Source: Nemertoderma westbladi (lineage: Eukaryota > Xenacoelomorpha > Nemertodermatida > Nemertodermatidae). Taken from it: a stretch of 40,267 nt of DNA. Shown piece after piece: positions 33,496-40,267 of the stretch. The notes under the pieces were generated by a model. That model searched no databases. It had not been told where the DNA came from and saw only the letters and a program-made list of their open reading frames with translations. Position numbers and translations under genes: made by a program. The DNA lies in NCBI GenBank assembly GCA_032718475.1, contig JAUCBJ010001749.1:1-40267 (forward strand), given 5' to 3'. The number at the start of each line of letters is the position of its first letter. Positions within the stretch are counted from its first letter, which is position 1.

Positions 33496-33574
33496 ACTGC
33501 GTCGAACCGGATTGAATGTGGGGGAGAGTCACGTTCAAGTGAGCGAAACCTTAGCATATGGGTGCTATTAATAT

Positions 33575-33675
33575 TAACGAATTGTCTGTCGTCGTTGTAA
33601 ATTTTTTATCGCTAATAACTCGGTCATTCTTTGATGAAATTAAACGAAACTTGGTATGTATGTAGTCTGTCAAAA
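33575..33675 (+). repeat. Dispersed repeat, copy 2 (see 24773)
   Basis: Repeats the word order GTCGTCGTTGT, CGCTAATAACT, GATGAAAT, AACTTGGTATGTATGTAGTC, TCAAAAG of the copy at 24.8 kb. In both copies the part just upstream contains CCTTAGCATA. Confidence 0.75.
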
Positions 33676-33912
33676 GATTATAAATATTAAAATTAAGGAG
33701 ATGAGTATTGTGTTGAACGACCTCTGACTAACGAAAGACAACATGTTAATGGGGTGGGGCCCCTATCAGCTAGGGCTAGCTAAGGCTTTGCTCACTTCAT
33801 GCTGCGTAAAGGTCCCACGAACGTGTCCCACTGCGGCCTGAGCCAGTTGAGCCAAAAACGTCACCCAGTCATCATCTTTAACCTTCTAACGTCTATCAGC
33901 TGCCCGACGGAA

Positions 33913-34822
33913 CCCAGGTTGGAATTCATGCTGCAAAACTCGGACGCGTACCTGCGCGAATGACCGCAAACCAGATGCGCGTTGCGCGTTTGGGTGAGAC
34001 AGGTGCGCGTTCGGGTGTGAGACAGGTGCGCGTTGCGCCTCAGCGCGCAGCTCTGCCTCTGATGCGCACCACAAATTAATTGAAATCACGAAAATACACA
34101 AAAAAATTTCGCTCGCTGCGCTCGCATTAGTTTCTCATTTACAATTCTTCAAACAGTCAAATCACTTCACCATAATACTGTAATACCGGCAACCGGCAGA
34201 CCGGAGCTGAATTTGTCTATTTATTTTAACTACAGTACTCTATTGTTGTATTGTTATTAGGTCTATGCTATGCCGATGTTACGTTAGTAAACAGGTAAAG
34301 TCAGAAAGTAACAATGTATTATAAGTATGACTTAATTATAAGCCAACTGTATGTTTAAGCCTAATTGTTAGGTAGGCCTATACAAAGTATTATTGGCAGA
34401 CTGGTACCTATTTCAATATTCGTTTTTTTGAAATTACCGGTACATGTTTTGTTTGTGATCTAAAATAATATTTTCTGTTATAAAAGCAGTGAGCCCGATG
34501 GGCCACCATAGTAGTGGATTAAAAAAATATTTTTTAATATTAACAATTTTGATGTTGCAAAAATTACATTTATTATGTAAGCCTAGATTCAACGTAGACA
34601 GACAGACGTAACGATAAGCTTAAAACGCTCAAACTTGTAAAATAGGAATGTAAAATTGTTCTTATGAACTGTGCGATTTTTTGAGATATGCATGACATGA
34701 GCTGCGCGATTTTGTTTGGATTATGACATATGATGAGGTGCGCGACGAGCCAATTTCAGGTGCGCGGTGATTTCAAAACAACAAAGCGTACCTGCGCGCT
34801 CATGCATGAATTCCAACCTGGG
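33913..34822. mobile_element. 910-bp non-autonomous element with 6-bp TSD (ACGGAA)
   Basis: Flanked by ACGGAA at 33907-33912 and 34823-34828. Ends are the perfect 19-bp inverted repeat CCCAGGTTGGAATTCATGC. Subterminal GCGTACCTGCGCG occurs near both ends. The left third is rich in TGCGCGTT / CAGGTGCGCG words; the middle is AT-rich. No transposase. It is the innermost and therefore youngest layer of the nest at 31.4-36.1 kb. Confidence 0.92.
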
Positions 34823-34889
34823 ACGGAACCATATTTGTGCCTGCCTATTGACATGACATTGACATTGGTTTTTTTTCACACCTTTCAAG

Positions 34890-35098
34890 TACAACATTGT
34901 GGACAATCCATCTAAGTGGGGCGTAATGCGGAGCAGAAGAGGAAATGCAGGACACAAGTTAGTTTTTCGAAACTGTGCGGCGATGTCCAGTTACTTGAGT
35001 CATGTCTCATCGAAATACGTGACAATGTATGTGCGCTCAGATGGGCGATGGGCTATTCTTTTGAATATCAAAGGGCTATTCTATGCTACCGTGTGAGG
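34890..35098 (+). pseudogene. Possible isolated exon, unrecognised
   Basis: A T/C-rich tract ending TTTCAAG precedes this stretch and a strong donor GAG-GTAAGA follows it. One phase stays open for 67 codons (from the TAC at 34890) but meets a TGA at 35094-35096, just before the donor. Composition is protein-like (Trp, Tyr, Cys and balanced charge; for example HKLVFRNCAAMSSYLSHV). I do not recognise the domain. It may be a remnant of the transposase of the 31.6-35.7 kb element or a captured host exon. Confidence 0.25.
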
Positions 35099-36447
35099 TA
35101 AGAATGCCAGTGCTAGCAACTTCATTATGATACGATATTCTACAGAGGATTTATAGAGTGCAGTGCAACCATTGTCCTTATCCTTAACCCAACAATTAGC
35201 AATATTCAGACTGACATAAATCAAAGAATTATGAAAGAAGTGTAACATATACTGTAAGGAATAAGGAATATTTATTTTATTTAAGGAATGTGCAGATTTT
35301 GGAATACAATTGTATTCCTAAATAAGAAACCCAGGTCAAAAAGTTCTTATTTAAGGACTTTTAGTATTTATGTGTACAATTTCGATATCTTAAATAAGGT
35401 TAATTTAAAAAATTCATCTTATTTAGGAACTGGTCGTATTTTTGATGCAATTGTAAAACGCTTGTAGAAAAAAAACAGGACGGTGAAAGGTTTTCTGGTT
35501 TTTTGCATTATGTTCAAGAAAGACCCAACTTTTATATTGTGAAATAAAATTATGCGGTATTTTTACCTGAAACAAGTTCTTGCATATTATTATGTCGAAA
35601 AAATATCCAAAAAAGGCCCAAAAACCCCTAAATAAGAGCCATTTTCCTTAAATAAGAACCCACTTTTGGAGCTTATTTAAGGGTATGTTCCCTACTGTAG
35701 GGGGAACCAAAACAATAAACGAAAGTTTACACATACAGACATATGTTACAAGATTATGCAGGTTACTTTTATTTAAAGGCTGAAAGGAGCAGGTTACAGA
35801 GGCATGCAGCATGTTGGGGGAACCAAAACAATATACTGATATACGAAAGTTAACACATGTTACAAGATGCAAGATTATGCTGTTATGCAGGTTTCTTAAT
35901 TGGGTCTTGGGTCTTTGTTTTGTACTCACCAACACCAAACTGTTCCTTCCTGTAATTATACAGTTATACGAAGCATTTCATTGGTTAACTCCTGAAATCA
36001 AAACACAACTGAAATAAATGCATGTTACATTCGAGCTTAGTAATTTGTAGATCGAATGTAACATAGTTATAGGATCCAATGTAACATAATTGAGGTTACG
36101 TTCGATTCGTAAAAACTATGTTACATTCGATCCTGATTACGTTCGGTCTGTCACCCCTGCTGTACTGCCCTGCAGCCCTCAGTCCCTTCCTGCTGCCTGC
36201 TGTCCTGTCCTGCCTTCTGTCCTGTACTGTGCGTTTCGGACTTTCAAGTTTCAGACAGTCAGAGTTTGTACGGGATGACGGTGGACGGGTCTGCGGGTAG
36301 AAGGGATAAGTTTATCAGTTTATTCTCGAAGCTAATTCAGTAAATTTGCTTTCATTTTTATTTATATGCTAGGCCAGTCTGCCAATCAGCCAATACAGCA
36401 ATAGGCCTACCCCAGCGCCTATGACAGTAGAGTGGAGAGTGCTGGAG

Positions 36448-36926
36448 GGGTCCTACGAATTACCCCAAAATACCCCAAAACACCCCAAAATACCCCAAAA
36501 TACCCCAAAATAGTCAAATATTACCCCAAAATACCCCAAAAAGGCTAAAAAATTACCCCAAAATACCCCAAAATAAGCTAACCATGTTTTTTAACAGCGA
36601 GGGAAAGGAGCAGGTTACAGTGGCAAGTTTTTTTAACCAAAACAATAAACGAGAGTGAAGAAAAAATTTTTAATTATTTTGGGGTAATTCGTCATTATTT
36701 TGGGGTAATTCGTCATTTTGCCATATTTTGGGGTAAATTAAATTTCGAAAACAAAGGGTGAAAAAAAAGTATTTTGGGGTAATTCTAAACTATTTTGGGG
36801 TATTTTGGGGTAATTCTAAACTATTTTGGGGTATTTTGGGGTAGTTTTATACTATTTTGGGGTCTTTTGGGGTGTTTTGGGGTATTTTGGGGTGTTTTGG
36901 GGTATTTTGGGGTAATTCGTAGGACC
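36448..36926. mobile_element. Foldback MITE with ACCCCAAAAT arrays and 9-bp TSD
   Basis: 479 bp flanked by GTGCTGGAG (36439-36447 and 36927-36935). Ends GGTCCTACGAATTACCCC and complement. The left arm has about ten ACCCCAAAAT units; the right arm has many complementary ATTTTGGGGT units, including GGGGTATTTTGGGGTAATTC. In the centre (about 36585-36655) lies the dispersed core in plus orientation, aligned with that of the 13.5-kb MITE. G4 runs spaced by T-rich gaps in the right arm could form G-quadruplexes. Confidence 0.9.
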
Positions 36927-36935
36927 GTGCTGGAG

Positions 36936-37180
36936 TGGCAATTAGGCCTATACCTCTCTGCCTATACCGGTACCTGTAAATGTAATTCGTAATTGACAAT
37001 TCCTTATTCGGTTAGTATTTTCTTGGCATTTATCAGTTTATATCATCATTATATAACTAGAACCAGATCAGCGGAGCTGGAGAGTTACCGGTAATTCAGT
37101 ACGGTAATTGTTATTAAATTAAACGAACTTGCAGTTGTCTACAGAATGTAAAAGGCTGAAAGGTAAATTCGTTGCACAAA
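36936..37180 (+). promoter_or_regulatory. 5' flank / 5' UTR of the ZC3H13-like gene
   Basis: The ~245 bp between the nearest transposon and the start codon hold no clear TATA box. There is an in-frame TGA at 37157-37159 and a favourable start context (CACAAAATG). A MITE insertion this close may influence the promoter. Transcription start not determined. Confidence 0.35.
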
Positions 37181-40100
37181 ATGACTTCAAGGAAAGTAAC
37201 TGGCAATGGCCCCCATCGAAAAATTACCGTGGAGGATTTACCCGAGTATTCCCAGGTCCAACAAATCAAAGATAAGAAGAAAAGTGTCTTCGAAAGATTG
37301 GGAAATAACGACGACGAACAAGAGTCTCTCGCAAAACAGCCACGGCGTCTGGTTTTGACTTCATCCGATTCCCTTTCAACAACAATTGGTGTCGAAGCCG
37401 ACCATTGTAAAACCTGGATGGAAAATGCTTACTGCGAGAAGGGGTCCGCCTGCGAACACAAACACGACATCAAGAAACGAGGCATCTACCAGTCCACCAG
37501 CAGTAGAAAGTTGGCCAACTTTGATATTGAAGATGGTGAGATAGTTCCTAAGAGTACCTTACGATCTATGGTTGCCGCTGTTGGAGGTTCCCATAAAATA
37601 CTTGGCATTACTCCAAAGAAAGACAAAGAAAAGAAACGAAAGAAGAAGGAAAGGTTATTAAAGAAAATCCAGGAGGATTCTATAGATACTACTGATGAGG
37701 ATTTGATTATTAAAGTTAAACATAAATCTAAATTGTATTCCGAGAGCAATGATGACGAGACGTTCGATCCCATTGCATTGGATAATAAAAAGGAACTTGA
37801 ATTAGAAATTAAGAGGCAACAGTTGCAGAAAGAGTTGGACAAAATGAAGGAAAGCGAACGAGATGAACTGCGTAAATCAAAGAAACCTCATAAACCACGA
37901 GCTCGGACCGCTTCAACCAGTTCTAATGATTTGTTTGAAATGAGTCCTGTGATGCAGGGCAAAGGAATGCGCCCCCCTAGCCCAATGGCTGCTGTGGTAA
38001 ATCCGCGAAAAATAATTCGCAATAAATCCGAACATTTATTAAATGAGGCGCACGTTAAAACGCATAGACCCGTAATTGGTCGTCTGTCGCCACCAGCAAG
38101 CAAAAATATTAAATCGTGGAAAAGTTCAAGGGATTCAAAATCTTCATCGGAAAGGCAAAGAAATATATCCGCTGAGTTCGTGAGGGAGGGGTCAGACGAT
38201 CATCTGGATATTGTTCCAGTCCGAACTGATAAGAGACTCTCTGGTGAGAGAAAATCCTTCGTTATGAATGAGGTTAAGTACCCTGGGAAGGACAGACAGA
38301 GTACTCGGGATGGGTACGAGTTGAAAACAGACCGTTCCGAGCGGAAACAAACAACTGATAACGGATACCGGAGGAAATCGGGTGAGCCGGACAGATACCA
38401 CCGTCGTAAGGACAGTGCTGAACACGATGCTTACGGGCATAAAGTATCGGAGCGGGATCGATTCGCATGGAAACAGCCGGAGCTAGACTTCCGACAAAAG
38501 TCGGAGGAAAAGGACAATTATAGAATGAAACTGGAAGGAACTGACAGACGGATTCGTAAACATTCGAATGACGTGTATGATGGTAAGAAAGGGGAGCGGG
38601 ATGGTTACGGGAAGGCAGACTCGGATGGATACAGACGGAAAACCGACGAGTTTGGAGACGGGCCGCACTTCTCAGAGGAGGGCGGGAAACGGACGGATTC
38701 CAGGGACTCCAAAGGGCGGAAGAAGTTTGAGATGAAAGTTACGGAAGATAAGCGGAGAAGGAATTCGGGCGGGGAGCGGAATTACACGGAGGATAAATTC
38801 TCGGAACCACGAGGCAACCGTTACGAAACGAAAATCAGAAAGTACCCCGACACGGAGAGGGAGGGTAAAGGGAGACGGGAGCGGGGGTCTAAGTCGCCGG
38901 GGAAGCATTCCGGGGGGAAACGCCGGTCCCGTCGGTTCTCTTTTACCGCGGAGGATGTTGAGGATATCTGCGGGGACTTCCGGGACGAATTCTCATCGGA
39001 AAAGGGTTCGCGGAGCAAAGCCGGAACCGCCAAGTACTACGAGACCGGCGCGAAGAAGAGACAGACCGGGGACTGGGCTGAGGAGGAGCCGGTTGGGAAG
39101 AAGAGGAAACCGTCGCCGGAAGGTCGAGACTCCAAGAAGTACGGAGGGAGGACTCCACCTCCGGATAAACGGCACGGGAGGAGTCCGGCGCGGCTGAGCG
39201 TCGAGTCCTACAGGAAAGAGAAGCAGTCCGGAAAACTACGGGAGCTTCCGAAGGAGCGGGCCAACGAGGATAAACCTCGAGGGAGGAGGTATGAGGAGGA
39301 ATCCCGAGTGTTCTACCGGGAACCGGAGGAGTTCCCGCCTCCGAGAAGGGAGGAGGCTTATCCTCGGAGTCTTTCCCCGACGCGGTTCTGCCATCCAGAT
39401 CGCCGTGAGTTCATCACCACATCCCGCGAGTTTGCCTTCCCGTCGCCTCGTCGGACTCCTCCGCCTCCGTTGTTCCCGGATGAGTTCGCGGGTCGTTTCC
39501 CGGGCGGTGGACGCTCCCCGCCCCTCTTACTCCCCTTCCCCGAGGACATGGACCCGATTCTACAGCTGCGCGGCGGTGTTGGAAATCCTGAGTTCCTCGA
39601 GGACCGATGGCGAGAGTGTTTCGAGCACTACCAACGGGAGGACAGCGGTTACGCTGACAACTGGTACAGGGACAGGGTCAGTCGGGGGGAATACTTCCCT
39701 CCCGTGGAGAATCATATGGGGAGGAACTTCCAGTCGTTCGGTGGTGGTGGTGGCAGTGGTAGTGGCGGTAGGGAGAGGCGCCACGATGGGGCTCCCTGGA
39801 GGCCAGCCGGTAGGTCACAGAAGAGTAACCAATCAGAAAGCATGAAGACTAAAAATGATGGCCAATCAGGAAGCTTCAGGACTAAAAACGAGGGCAAATC
39901 AGATAGTTTCAGAACTAAAAATGATGGCCAATCAGATAGTTTCAGAACTAAAAATGATGGCCAATCAGATAGTTTCAGGACTAGAAATGATAGCCAATCA
40001 GATAGTTTCAGGACTAAAAATGATGGCCAATCAGATAGTTTCAGGACTAAAAATGATGGCCAATCAGAAACTTTCAGGACTAAAAACGATGGCCAATCAG

Positions 40101-40267
40101 AGAGCAACAGAACTAAAAACGGTGGCCAAACAGGTAACTTCAGAAGTAAAAATGAGTCTCAATCGGGAGGATTTAGGACTAAGAGCGAATCTGATACTGG
40201 GCGAGGGAAAGATTTGGCGAAATCTCGGTCTGATAGGAATCACTCCGACTACTCAGAGAGTTCCCGC
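37181..40267 (+). CDS. ZC3H13: ZC3H13/Flacc-like CCCH zinc-finger protein, N-terminal 1029 residues
   Basis: The frame is open without a stop from ATG 37181 to the window edge, in one uninterrupted exon so far. An in-frame TGA upstream fixes the start. Order: a basic RKITVED motif (13-19), KSVFERLG (34-41), one CCCH finger C76-x8-C85-x5-C91-x3-H95, a Lys/Glu-rich stretch, a short predicted helix LELEIKRQQLQKELDKMK (206-223), then a very long Arg/Ser/Glu/Asp/Gly-rich disordered region. Animal ZC3H13 starts the same way (R-K-V-T-V-E, S-V-F-E-R-L-G, a CCCH finger, L-x-L-E-M-K-R-Q-K-I-Q-R-E-L). ZC3H13/Flacc is a nuclear scaffold linking WTAP/Fl(2)d to other m6A-methyltransferase subunits. Low-complexity SRRSR/RDRD-type composition is normal for the family. 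Odd: coding GC rises sharply at 38.6-39.8 kb, and an 11-residue repeat array lies near the edge. The C-terminus is outside the window. Confidence 0.9.
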   Translation, partial: MTSRKVTGNGPHRKITVEDLPEYSQVQQIKDKKKSVFERLGNNDDEQESLAKQPRRLVLTSSDSLSTTIGVEADHCKTWMENAYCEKGSACEHKHDIKKRGIYQSTSSRKLANFDIEDGEIVPKSTLRSMVAAVGGSHKILGITPKKDKEKKRKKKERLLKKIQEDSIDTTDEDLIIKVKHKSKLYSESNDDETFDPIALDNKKELELEIKRQQLQKELDKMKESERDELRKSKKPHKPRARTASTSSNDLFEMSPVMQGKGMRPPSPMAAVVNPRKIIRNKSEHLLNEAHVKTHRPVIGRLSPPASKNIKSWKSSRDSKSSSERQRNISAEFVREGSDDHLDIVPVRTDKRLSGERKSFVMNEVKYPGKDRQSTRDGYELKTDRSERKQTTDNGYRRKSGEPDRYHRRKDSAEHDAYGHKVSERDRFAWKQPELDFRQKSEEKDNYRMKLEGTDRRIRKHSNDVYDGKKGERDGYGKADSDGYRRKTDEFGDGPHFSEEGGKRTDSRDSKGRKKFEMKVTEDKRRRNSGGERNYTEDKFSEPRGNRYETKIRKYPDTEREGKGRRERGSKSPGKHSGGKRRSRRFSFTAEDVEDICGDFRDEFSSEKGSRSKAGTAKYYETGAKKRQTGDWAEEEPVGKKRKPSPEGRDSKKYGGRTPPPDKRHGRSPARLSVESYRKEKQSGKLRELPKERANEDKPRGRRYEEESRVFYREPEEFPPPRREEAYPRSLSPTRFCHPDRREFITTSREFAFPSPRRTPPPPLFPDEFAGRFPGGGRSPPLLLPFPEDMDPILQLRGGVGNPEFLEDRWRECFEHYQREDSGYADNWYRDRVSRGEYFPPVENHMGRNFQSFGGGGGSGSGGRERRHDGAPWRPAGRSQKSNQSESMKTKNDGQSGSFRTKNEGKSDSFRTKNDGQSDSFRTKNDGQSDSFRTRNDSQSDSFRTKNDGQSDSFRTKNDGQSETFRTKNDGQSESNRTKNGGQTGNFRSKNESQSGGFRTKSESDTGRGKDLAKSRSDRNHSDYSESSR
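39826..40140 (+). repeat. 33-bp coding minisatellite in the ZC3H13-like gene
   Basis: About nine units encoding RTKNDGQSDSF-type 11-mers (residues ~883-986). The inner units are nearly identical at the DNA level (GGCCAATCAGATAGTTTCAG), while outer units have drifted. The period is a multiple of three, so copy-number change keeps the frame. Probably disordered, Ser/Asp-rich and polymorphic. Confidence 0.9.

Larger units (their letters stand above)
31642..35697. mobile_element. Foldback element, CAGT ends, 5-bp TSD (TAGGG), nested
   Basis: 4056 bp flanked by TAGGG (31637-31641 and 35698-35702). Ends CAGTAGGGAACATACCCTTA and exact complement. The ~420-bp arms (to 32060; from 35262) are highly similar and hold repeated CTTATTTAAG / CCTTAAATAAG words. 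The interior carries a 1.2-kb CAA/CGA/GCA-type array, a dispersed repeat, a younger 910-bp element and a possible exon. Removing it restores a continuous core repeat in the outer element, proving the order of insertion. Confidence 0.92.
31440..36148. mobile_element. Outer foldback element with ATGTTACATTCGA arrays
   Basis: Inverted arms 31440-31572 and 36022-36148 share GACCGNACGTAATCAGGA ends and several ATGTTACATTCGA words, plus CTACAAATTACTAAGCTCGA. Inside the arms are two tandem copies of the dispersed core (31601-35727, split by the insertion, and 35778-35836). The first copy is split by the 31642-35697 element. Without that insertion this element would be only ~650 bp. No TSD found. Confidence 0.75.

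Noticed and set aside
32242-33538. Minus-strand open frames of 298 and 359 codons rich in Cys/Ser/Leu/Val
   Set aside because: They arise wholly from the AACAAYGAGC array, are open in several phases at once, and have no domain-like composition.
39291-39845. 184-codon plus-strand frame and several minus-strand frames at 38.2-40.1 kb
   Set aside because: These are shadows of the GC-rich ZC3H13-like coding exon, whose own frame is supported by homology-like motifs and runs through without a stop.

Overview
The window reads as nuclear DNA from an animal, most likely an invertebrate. It has spliced genes with GT..AG introns, AATAAA polyadenylation signals, AT-rich intergenic DNA, many poly-G/poly-C runs, and dense nested DNA transposons. 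The two best-identified genes (a Hopx-type homeobox gene and a ZC3H13/Flacc-type CCCH gene) are animal families. I cannot name the species. The palindrome TAGGCCTA is strikingly common (about 20 exact copies).

Layout. (1) 1-660: last exon of an unrecognised gene, + strand, with a poly(A) signal. (2) 690-4800: a tRNA-headed SINE, then AT-rich intergenic DNA, a cluster of ACCGGT-type words, and a doublet of a dispersed ~70-bp 'core' repeat. (3) 4807-6943: a two-exon Hopx-like homeobox gene. (4) 6960-13400: intergenic DNA containing a ~27-copy, 47-bp minisatellite at 8.26-9.53 kb. (5) 13997-14587: an intronless rhodanese-domain gene on the minus strand. (6) 13.4-36.9 kb: foldback DNA transposons lie almost end to end around and beyond the rhodanese gene. 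One carries a broken IS3-like integrase-type transposase gene. Five have perfect target-site duplications (TSDs) of 5, 6 or 9 bp, and a sixth has a 10-bp flanking direct repeat. (7) 37181 to the end: a 1029-codon open frame, the 5' part of a ZC3H13/Flacc-type gene whose product scaffolds the m6A RNA methyltransferase complex.

The host genes show no sign of acting together: a predicted transcription regulator, a rhodanese and an RNA-modification scaffold. The transposons form the coherent story. Nearly every element has ends filled with an array of one short, near-palindromic word that is different for each element (for example TAACACGAG/CTCGTGTTA, CTCGCTGCGAGA, TTGCCAAATNTGGCAA, CTTATTTAAG, ACCCCAAAAT). 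Three of them share CAGT ends and 5-bp TSDs. Two others share a ~70-bp internal core despite unrelated end arrays. There is a resolvable three-level nest at 31.4-36.1 kb.
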